Shown piece after piece: positions 1 to 5,973 of a stretch of 9,343 nt of DNA (the first letter of the stretch is position 1; each line of letters opens with the position of its first letter). The notes beneath the pieces are model-generated. The model had not been told where the DNA came from. It saw only the letters and a list, made by a program, of their open reading frames with translations, and did no database searches. Origin of the DNA: SLQH01 sp964612995 (GTDB lineage: Bacteria > Planctomycetota > UBA11346); the NCBI GenBank assembly GCA_964612995.1, contig CAZTGE010000157.1:1-9343 (forward strand), in the 5' to 3' direction. Position numbers and translations under genes: made by a program.

Positions 1-183
1 ATACCCAAGGGGGACGGCGGGCGCAGACCGCTCGGCATCCCGGTGCTGGAAGACAGCCGGGAAGCGGTGGACAGGCGCCCAATCCAGGTTGAAACAGTAT
101 CTGCACATTCAGCCAGTAAGTGCATCACCTTGGAACTCATTGATCGCGCACGTCCGCACAGGTTCGTATCTGGAACAAGTTGA
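1..183 (+). pseudogene. Remnant of a group II intron reverse transcriptase/maturase
   Basis: Reading frame 1 from the window edge encodes IPKGDGGRRPLGIPVLED. This is the well-known early reverse-transcriptase motif of group II intron-encoded proteins (I-P-K-x-D-G-x-x-R-P-L-G-I-P-x-x-x-D). In an intact protein the motif continues with R(I/V)VQ and several hundred more RT, maturase and HNH residues. Here the similarity stops around base 57, the following residues are unrelated, and a TGA stop ends the frame at 181-183. The fragment is therefore a truncated or recombined leftover. Its 5' part lies outside the window, so whether a longer piece exists upstream is unknown. No downstream RT catalytic motif (YADD) and no intron domain V/VI structure was seen in the following sequence. 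The motif call is fairly sure; the extent of the pseudogene is not. Confidence 0.6.
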
Positions 184-306
184 GATGATTCGCGAAGCCT
201 GCGAACGCTTTGGTATACGGCCAGGTGTCCTTCCCCTGCTTAGCGCAGGCTCCGCCCGCAGCCCAGGGTCTCATGATGGTGGCCTTAGTCTGCGCGGCTC
301 TTGTTC

Positions 307-345
307 GCGGGGGCTCTCCTCTGCGCTTCGCGCAGCCGCCCCCGC
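307..345. repeat. G/C-rich nested hairpin element
   Basis: An outer inverted repeat, GCGGGGGC at 307-314 against GCCCCCGC at 338-345, encloses a second one, CTGCGC at 321-326 against GCGCAG at 330-335, with a TTC loop. The plan of a G-run/C-run stem around a short TTC-loop hairpin is similar to that of the repeat at the right end of the window. It may be a repetitive extragenic palindrome (REP-like) element or a folded region of a relic mobile element. No T-run follows on either strand, so a terminator role is unlikely. Confidence 0.5.
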
Positions 346-354
346 TACGCCCCC

Positions 355-412
355 ATTCCATTCCCCTGTAAAAGCGCGCATGACCATGCGCACTTTTACA
401 GGGGAATGGAAT
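355..412. repeat. Near-perfect 28-bp inverted repeat (palindrome)
   Basis: Left arm 355-382 and right arm 385-412 are reverse complements at 27 of 28 positions. The one mismatch pairs C375 with A392, and the spacer is only 2 nt (AC, 383-384). The arms contain CCATTCCCCTGTAAAAG and its complement CTTTTACAGGGGAATGG, with an inner GCGCATG/CATGCGC stem. Such a long, tightly spaced palindrome would extrude as a cruciform or fold as a long hairpin in RNA. It is not followed by a T-run. It may be a REP-like unit, the paired ends of a very small mobile element, or a protein-binding site. Confidence 0.75.
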
Positions 413-556
413 AACCGGCGTTGGAGACTGGGGCTATGGTCAAATGGGCCGCGATGTCCGGTCTAACCGCCCGGCTTTCTTGGGCGCGTGGGCCATGGTG
501 ACGCAGGTGGAAGCGAGGCATGGCCCCACTTGCGAGCTTTGAGTCCCCCTGGGGGG

Positions 557-1783
557 TCAGGCCGGACGCATCAGCCTCTCGATCCCCGCCACCGACTTGG
601 GGATCGCCCTGGTGGTGACCTCGCAACCGTTCCCGGTGATCAGCAGGTCGTCCTCGATGCGCACGCCGATGCCTTCATCGCGCAGGTAGATGCCCGGTTC
701 GTTGCTGATGAGCATTCCGGCCTCGAGCGGCACGGTGCGGTCGGCGGCGTCGTGGACGTCGAGGCCGATGTGATGGCTGAGGCGATGCAGCCTGGCGAAG
801 CCGGCGTCGACGATCGGGCGCCAGGCGATCTCGTCGAGTTCCTGGAGCGTGATGCCCGGACGCGCATGGCGGGTGCCGAGCCGGTTGCAGCGCAGCACCA
901 GCTCGTAGACCTCGCGCAGCCGCGCATCGTCGAACCGGCCGTGCTGCGGCACGGTGCGGGTGACATCGGCGCAATACCCCTGCCAGCTGGCGCCGGTGTC
1001 GAGCAGGATGCAGCCGCGCTTGACCAGCGGCTGGTCGTTGTGGGGGTAGTGTAGGGTGGCGGCGTTGGCGCCGGCGGCGACGATCGGTGGGAAGGCGAGC
1101 GGATCGCTGGCCGGCGCGAGGTAGTGAGCGACCAGCGCGCTGGCGATCTCCGCCTCGCGCCGCAGGTGGGGGATGCGCGGCAGCACCGCCTTGAGCCCGG
1201 CCGCGGTGATGCGCACCGCGCGCCGATGCAGCGCGATCTCGGCCGGGGTCTTGACCATCCGGCAGGGGATCAGCTGCGCGCCGACATCGATCACGCGGAT
1301 ACCGCGCAGCCGGCTGCGCCAGAGCGAGGCCGCGCGCGACTGGAAGCCCTGGCCCTTGGCGATGACCGCGATCTGGCCGCCGCAGCGGTCGGCGGCGTCG
1401 CGCACCCGCCGCTTGAGTTCGTCGCTCGCGGCGGTGGCGTCGACGGCGAAGTGGCGTTGGGCGTCTGGCCCGGGTACCGCGCGCGGGCCCTCCCAGGCTT
1501 CACGTCTGGGATCGCGCCTGGGCAGGAACAGGGTGTCGTGGGCGTGGGTACCGGGCTCGACCAGCAGGGCCGCGTCGGGCTCGCGACAGCCGGTGAACCA
1601 GTCGAACCAGGCGTCTTGGCGCGGTCGCGAAGCGATCGGGGTGAGCCCGGACTGCAGCGTGGCGTCGTCCACCCCGAGCACCAGCAGCGGGACCCGGCCG
1701 TGGTGCTCTGCGCAGATGCGCGCGGCCGTGGCTCGCCGCTCGCGGTAGGTCGCCGGGTCGAGAGGCAGGGGGCGCATGTCCAT
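557..1783 (-). CDS. M24-family metallopeptidase, Xaa-Pro aminopeptidase (PepP) type
   Basis: This encodes a cytoplasmic metallo-exopeptidase expected to remove an N-terminal residue that precedes proline. With the start at 1783 the protein is 408 aa. An aminopeptidase-P N-terminal domain (about residues 8-170, with RPRQDAWFDWFTG and EPDAALLVEPG) is followed by the pita-bread catalytic domain (about 175-408). All five dimetal ligands are visible: Asp262 and Asp273 in LLDTGASWQGYCADVTRT, His337 in LSHHIGLDVHD, Glu362 in ISNEPGIYL and Glu377 in GVRIEDDLLI. The accessory histidines His245 (LHYPHND) and His344 (DVHD) are also there. E. coli PepP is slightly longer (about 440 aa). The start is uncertain: ATG at 1783 or 1777 fits the beginning of the AMP_N domain. 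The frame stays open upstream to 2155, but those residues overlap the neighbouring gene and look non-homologous. No strong Shine-Dalgarno is seen. The gene is divergent from the adaptor operon with no evident functional tie. Confidence 0.92.
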   Translation of the reverse strand: MDMRPLPLDPATYRERRATAARICAEHHGRVPLLVLGVDDATLQSGLTPIASRPRQDAWFDWFTGCREPDAALLVEPGTHAHDTLFLPRRDPRREAWEGPRAVPGPDAQRHFAVDATAASDELKRRVRDAADRCGGQIAVIAKGQGFQSRAASLWRSRLRGIRVIDVGAQLIPCRMVKTPAEIALHRRAVRITAAGLKAVLPRIPHLRREAEIASALVAHYLAPASDPLAFPPIVAAGANAATLHYPHNDQPLVKRGCILLDTGASWQGYCADVTRTVPQHGRFDDARLREVYELVLRCNRLGTRHARPGITLQELDEIAWRPIVDAGFARLHRLSHHIGLDVHDAADRTVPLEAGMLISNEPGIYLRDEGIGVRIEDDLLITGNGCEVTTRAIPKSVAGIERLMRPA

Positions 1784-1904
1784 GCGCGCCGATTGTGTCG
1801 CTGCGGTGCATCGGTGCCAGCGCGCGGCAGTGCGCGCGTTGCATACGCCTACAGTGCCAACGGTTGCTTTCATGCAGGTTGCGCGATCGTAGCGGGTCAT
1901 CCGG
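1784..1904. promoter_or_regulatory. Divergent intergenic region, presumed promoters
   Basis: About 120 bp separate the M24 peptidase start from the TolC-like gene start, so promoters for both directions should lie here if the chosen starts are right. I see no confident -35/-10 pair. TTGCTT at about 1864-1869 with a poor -10 candidate downstream is the best guess on the plus strand. Only short, low-information inverted repeats are present, so no operator can be named. Confidence 0.3.
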
Positions 1905-3464
1905 ATGCAATCCATGTCGACCACCTTGCTGCGTACATGTTCATTTTCCCTTCTGGCGCTGTTGCTCGGGCTGGTGGCCTGTGCGTCGCAGGCACGTTTC
2001 CCTGCCGGCTTCGATCCCGATTGTCCGCTGCATCCGATCGGCGATCCTGCCGACGACGCGGCGCCGCCGGTGCCCGCGGTGCGACCCGCTCCGGCGCCGC
2101 GCGAACTTGTCGGTCTCGGTCTGGGTGACTGCCTCGAGCTGGCCATCGCGCGCAATCGTGACCTGCAGCGAGCTGCGTTGGACTGTCGCCGCGAGCGCCA
2201 TCTGCGCGTGGCCGCGCGCCGGGCGGTGTTCGACCCGCGTCTGGCGGCCGACTACCGCTGGGGCGAGGACATCGGCGATGACGACGAGGAGAATCTGGAC
2301 GACGAGGCCAACGGCCGCGCCACCCTCCGCGCCGGCGGCCGCCTGCTCGGCTTCGGCGTGGAGCCGGCGATCATCATCGATCACGATCGCGACGCCGCCG
2401 GCGGCGAGTACACCACCGGCCTCGAGCTCGCCGTCTCGCGACGGGTGTTCCGCTTCAACGAGCATCTGCGCGATCGCCTGCCGCTGACCCGGGCCAACCG
2501 CGACTTCCACATCGCGGTCAACCGCCGCCTGCTCGAGCTGCGGGCGTTGCGCCTGGCGGTGGTCCGCTCGTACTACGACATCCAACGCTACCGACGGCGG
2601 GTGGCGATCCGCCAGGCGCGGGTCGCGGACTCCCGCGCCTTCCTCGCAGCGGTCGGCGCCAAGGTCGACAACGGCTTCGCCGCGCCGGTCCAGCGGACCA
2701 ATGCCGAGATCAGCCTCAATCAGGCCGAGGCCGATCTCCTCGCCGAGGAGGCCAATCTGCAGGGCGCCCGTGAGGACCTGCTGCGGCTCTTCGGCCTGCC
2801 GCTCTCGCTGCCGCTGAGCCTGGTCGCCGAGGAGATCGCCGCCATGCCGCCGCCGGCGCTCGACCTCGACCGCGACATCGCGCTGGTGCGCGCCCGGCAC
2901 GAACGCGTGCTCAACAGTCTGCTGTCGATGGAGGTATTGCGTCGGGAGATGCTCATCGCCCGAGACGACCTGCGTCCCGACCTCGGCGCGACCGTCGCCC
3001 TGCGTCAGGAGTACGGCGGCGACGCGCCCTTCGACGACAGCCAGCGCGACACCAGCGGGATCGAGCTGCGGCTGGATCTCGCCTTGCCGCTCGACGGTTG
3101 GGCCGCGGAACGGGCCGGCCTTGCCGAGCGCCGCCTGCGTCTGCGCCAACAGCTGCTCGAACTCGCCGAGACCCGCGACGAGCTGGAGGGCGAGCTGCGG
3201 GCTCAGCACCGGGCGGTGGTCCGGCTCGAGACGACCGAGGATCTGCTCGCGCGGCGGGTGGAGGCCGAGCGGGCCCGGCTCGCGGCCACCCTCGAGCGCT
3301 ATGAGGCCGGTACCATCGGCAACCTCGAGGTCACCCGGGCCAAGGAGGATCTCGATCGTTCCGAGCTCGCGCTGCTCGAAGCGCGGATCGCGCGCATCGT
3401 CGCCGAGGCGCGTTACCATTCCTTCCTTCCCGCGCCACCGGAGCCGGACGATGCCGCGCGGTGA
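1905..3464 (+). CDS. TolC-family outer-membrane efflux lipoprotein
   Basis: This 519-aa protein is the predicted outer-membrane channel of a tripartite efflux or type I secretion-like assembly. Residues 1-25 form a lipoprotein signal peptide ending in a lipobox (L23-V24-A25-C26), with Ala at +2, which fits outer-membrane sorting. Two outer-membrane-efflux (OEP) repeats follow. Repeat 1 (about 70-285) begins GLGDCLELAIARNRDLQ and contains VDNGFAAPVQRTNAEISLNQAEADLL (254 onward). Repeat 2 (about 300-510) ends with YEAGTIGNLEVTRAKEDLDRSELALLEARI (466 onward). These paired helix-hairpin signatures are typical of TolC/OprM/CusC relatives. An acidic stretch with DDDEENLDDE lies near residue 125. 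Start choice: the ATG at 1905 gives a good signal peptide; an in-frame ATG at 1914 is equally possible, and neither has a strong ribosome site. The 3' end overlaps the next gene by 14 nt, indicating an operon. The exported substrate cannot be told from sequence. Confidence 0.9.
   Translation: MQSMSTTLLRTCSFSLLALLLGLVACASQARFPAGFDPDCPLHPIGDPADDAAPPVPAVRPAPAPRELVGLGLGDCLELAIARNRDLQRAALDCRRERHLRVAARRAVFDPRLAADYRWGEDIGDDDEENLDDEANGRATLRAGGRLLGFGVEPAIIIDHDRDAAGGEYTTGLELAVSRRVFRFNEHLRDRLPLTRANRDFHIAVNRRLLELRALRLAVVRSYYDIQRYRRRVAIRQARVADSRAFLAAVGAKVDNGFAAPVQRTNAEISLNQAEADLLAEEANLQGAREDLLRLFGLPLSLPLSLVAEEIAAMPPPALDLDRDIALVRARHERVLNSLLSMEVLRREMLIARDDLRPDLGATVALRQEYGGDAPFDDSQRDTSGIELRLDLALPLDGWAAERAGLAERRLRLRQQLLELAETRDELEGELRAQHRAVVRLETTEDLLARRVEAERARLAATLERYEAGTIGNLEVTRAKEDLDRSELALLEARIARIVAEARYHSFLPAPPEPDDAAR
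3440..3443 (+). promoter_or_regulatory. Ribosome binding site for the first adaptor gene
   Basis: GGAG lies 7 nt upstream of the ATG at 3451, inside the end of the TolC-like gene. It supports this internal start over the much earlier in-frame ATG at 3121. The ATG at 3451 is also immediately followed by a proper lipoprotein signal peptide. Confidence 0.65.
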
Positions 3465-5973
3465 GCCGCGCCGGGCCCTGGCCCTGAGCGCTCTGCTGCT
3501 GGGCCTCGCCGCCTGTGCCGACCCCCCGCCCGCGGCCGGTCCATCGGCGCTGCATCGCGTCGGGCGCGTCGAGCGGCCGTATCTGAGCCTGCGTCTGGCC
3601 GGACTGGTGGCCAACCGCGCGCCCGAGGGCTACGCCGGTCGTGGTCGTGACATCCCCACCGTCGCGGTGGCCGAAGAAGGCCTGGCGGTGGAGCCGGGCG
3701 ATCCCCTGTGGCAGGTCGATGCGCAGTACCTCGGCGCACGTCGCGAGCGGCGCGAGCGCGAGCTGGTGATCCACCGTCAGCGCCAGCGGCGGCGTCAGCT
3801 GGGTCTGGAACAGCAACTGGTCGAGCGGCGCGCCTGGCGCGCAGCCACACGCGAACGCCTGCAGGTGATCGAAGCCGGTATCGAACGCACCCGCAGCCGC
3901 GATGCCGAGGCCCTGGCCATCGCCGAGCGCACGACCGCGCACCGAGCGGCCGCGCCCGCGCTGGAGCGCGAGCGCTTCGCCCGGCTCGACGCGCTCACGG
4001 GACGCCCGGGCGACGATCCCTCGGCCAGGCGGCGGGCGCGCGACAACCTGGAGCGCGAACGCGGTCGCCTGCGCGTGGCCGAGGCCGAGCTCGCGCTGCT
4101 GCGTTCGAACAGCCGCGCGTTGGAACGGGCGCGGCTCGAGCTCGATCGCGAGCTGGTGCGCAGCGAACTCGGGCTCGACGAACCGGCGAGCGACTACGAC
4201 GAGATCGCAACGATCGCGCAGCGGCTCGAACTCGAAGCGGTCGACGAGGGCAACCGCATGCGCCGCCTGGAACGCGAGAGCGAGCAGGACGCCACGCTGC
4301 TCGACACCCCGGCGGTGCGCGCGCGCAGCCACGGGCGGGTACGCCACGCCGGTCAACGTATCGGCCCGAACGCGCGCTTCGATACCGCCACCGTGTTGTT
4401 CGTGCTGCGCGATCGTGACATGGGGTTCGTCGTCGATGTGCCCGAACGCTGGCGCGACCTGCTGCATCCGGCCAGCCCCGCCGAGCCGGAACGCGGGCGG
4501 GTGCTGGTCGATATCCCCCCGCTCGGCCTGCGTGACCTGCCAGGTCACATCGACGCCGTCGCCGCGGTGCCGCTCGACGGCCCGCACGGCAGCACCTACC
4601 GCACCACCATTGCGCTCGATGCGCCGCAACCCGGCCTGAGCGAGGGCATGCGCGTCGACTGCCGCCTGCTGGTGCCGGTCGCAGCACGCGCGCCGGTCGT
4701 CCCCGTGTGGTGCCTGGTCGACCGTCTGGATCCGGCGGTGGTGCTCGCCGACGGACGTCGCCAGGCGATCAGCGGCCGACTCATCGGATCGCGATTCGTG
4801 GTCGCCGACGGCCTCGAGCCCGGTACCGCGATCCGGCGCCGGAGCGCAAGTGCAGGTCCGGCGCCGCAGCGGTTGCACAGCACCGTTGAACCGGTCGCGT
4901 CGCGCGATCTCGAGATTCCGTGGCGGCGTGAGATCCTCGACATGGTGCGCGATGGTAGCGCGGTCGAGCGTGGGCAGGTGGTGGCGGTGATCGGCGACGG
5001 CCGCCGCGGCGGCGCGGTCGATCCGCTCGAAGAGGCCGCCTTCGAGCGCGAGAAGGCGGACGCGGCCTACGGCATCGCCCGGATCGAGGCCACCGCTCGG
5101 TTGGTCGCCGCACGGCTCGCCTGGCGCAAGGCGGTGATCGCGGCCCAACGGCGTCGGCTCGACCTGCTCGCCGCGCGCGCAGCGGTCGATCCGGCCGCGG
5201 TCATCCGGGCGGTCGAAGCCACTGCCGCGGCCCAGCGGGCCCGGCAACGCGCCGAGGCCGAGCGTCGCGACGCCCGGTTGCAGCATCGCGCCGGTACCCT
5301 GTCCACCCATGACCTGCGCGCGGCCGAGCTGGCGGTAGAGCGGGCGCAGCGGACCCACGCCGCCGCCCGGCTGGCCGAGGTCGCTGCGCGGCGCGCCGTC
5401 GACCGCCTCGAGCTCTGGAGCCTGACCGCCGAGCTGCGCGCCGCGCGCGATCAGGCAGACGCCGCGCGGCGTGACCTGGCGGCGGCGCGCCTGCATCATC
5501 AACAGGAATTGCACGCCGCCGAGCTCGCGCATCGGCGCAGCTACGACCGCGCGCATCGCTGGGAGCGCGCGGCCGAACAGACGGCGGTCCGCGCACCCTT
5601 CGCTGGTCGGGTCTATTACCGCAACGTGCGCGGTGAGCCCCTGCAGCTGGGTGAGCGCCTGCGCACCACCCGCCCCTTCTTCATGCCGGTCGACCATCGC
5701 CGACAGGTCCGCTTCGCGGTGCCGGCGCATCGCTACGGCGATTACGCGCTCGGCGATCCGATCCCGCTGCGGGTGCCGTTGCTCGGCACCCGGCCGGTCG
5801 CGGGCCGCGTCAGCGCGGTCGCGCGCCACTTCCACCGCCCGCGCGAGACCACCGCCGGGGACGGGGCCCCGGTCGGTCGGGTGTTTACCCTCACCATCGA
5901 ACTCGATCCGGAGCTGTGCCGCACGCGTCGGATCCCGCCGGGCATCGGCGCGTGGATGGAGCTGGAGCGATGA
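3451..5973 (+). CDS. Tandem two-module HlyD/AcrA-like periplasmic adaptor lipoprotein
   Basis: This 840-aa protein is predicted to be a periplasmic adaptor linking an inner-membrane transporter to the TolC-like channel encoded just upstream. A signal peptide ends in lipobox L19-A20-A21-C22. Module 1 runs from about 37 to 465: a first lipoyl/barrel-sandwich half (VAVAEEGLAVEPGDPLWQVD, from 71), a long Arg/Glu-rich coiled coil (about 97-285), a second half (ARSHGRVRHAGQRIGPN, from 291), then beta-barrel and membrane-proximal-like strands (GLSEGMRVDCRL; FVVADGLEPGTAI). Module 2 (about 475-840) repeats the plan: RDGSAVERGQVVAVIGD (from 500), a coiled coil (about 525-710), VRAPFAGRVYYRN (from 713) and a C-terminal beta-barrel. 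Ordinary adaptors have a single module and are 350-480 aa. The frame is open far upstream, but the lipobox and GGAG fix the start at 3451. The gene overlaps the TolC-like gene by 14 nt and the next gene by 4 nt (ATGA). No transmembrane helix is seen beyond the signal. The family assignment is by pattern, not by search. Confidence 0.85.
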   Translation: MPRGEPRRALALSALLLGLAACADPPPAAGPSALHRVGRVERPYLSLRLAGLVANRAPEGYAGRGRDIPTVAVAEEGLAVEPGDPLWQVDAQYLGARRERRERELVIHRQRQRRRQLGLEQQLVERRAWRAATRERLQVIEAGIERTRSRDAEALAIAERTTAHRAAAPALERERFARLDALTGRPGDDPSARRRARDNLERERGRLRVAEAELALLRSNSRALERARLELDRELVRSELGLDEPASDYDEIATIAQRLELEAVDEGNRMRRLERESEQDATLLDTPAVRARSHGRVRHAGQRIGPNARFDTATVLFVLRDRDMGFVVDVPERWRDLLHPASPAEPERGRVLVDIPPLGLRDLPGHIDAVAAVPLDGPHGSTYRTTIALDAPQPGLSEGMRVDCRLLVPVAARAPVVPVWCLVDRLDPAVVLADGRRQAISGRLIGSRFVVADGLEPGTAIRRRSASAGPAPQRLHSTVEPVASRDLEIPWRREILDMVRDGSAVERGQVVAVIGDGRRGGAVDPLEEAAFEREKADAAYGIARIEATARLVAARLAWRKAVIAAQRRRLDLLAARAAVDPAAVIRAVEATAAAQRARQRAEAERRDARLQHRAGTLSTHDLRAAELAVERAQRTHAAARLAEVAARRAVDRLELWSLTAELRAARDQADAARRDLAAARLHHQQELHAAELAHRRSYDRAHRWERAAEQTAVRAPFAGRVYYRNVRGEPLQLGERLRTTRPFFMPVDHRRQVRFAVPAHRYGDYALGDPIPLRVPLLGTRPVAGRVSAVARHFHRPRETTAGDGAPVGRVFTLTIELDPELCRTRRIPPGIGAWMELER

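Larger units (their letters stand above)
184..556. other. Gene-poor intergenic stretch with structured repeats
   Basis: No convincing gene is seen in this stretch of roughly 370 bases. A 125-codon open frame crosses it (89-466, plus strand), but its product resembles nothing I recognise, changes composition halfway and runs through both arms of a palindrome. I therefore regard it as fortuitous. The recognisable content is two structured DNA elements, at 307-345 and 355-412, listed separately. The last part (413-556) is unremarkable sequence leading to the 3' end of the M24 peptidase gene. It carries no clear terminator. Confidence 0.5.

Noticed and set aside
89..466. 125-codon plus-strand open frame
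   Set aside because: It crosses the hairpin element and both arms of the palindrome, has no recognisable motif and no convincing ribosome site, and is probably chance in GC-rich DNA.
541..559. C-run/G-run at the end of the M24 peptidase gene as a terminator
   Set aside because: The stem is only 5 bp with a 2-nt loop, and no T-run follows on the minus strand.
1840..1860. TGGCAC on the minus strand as a sigma-54 promoter half
   Set aside because: The matching GC element at the required spacing is absent.
1784..2155. N-terminal extension of the M24 peptidase up to 2155
   Set aside because: The extension would overlap the start of the TolC-like gene, looks unlike the family, and the AMP_N domain begins just after the ATG at 1783.
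1941..3614. Long minus-strand open frame (557 codons) opposite the TolC-like gene
   Set aside because: It is an antisense shadow from high third-position GC. The plus strand encodes a lipobox and OEP repeats, whereas the antisense product has no domain I recognise.
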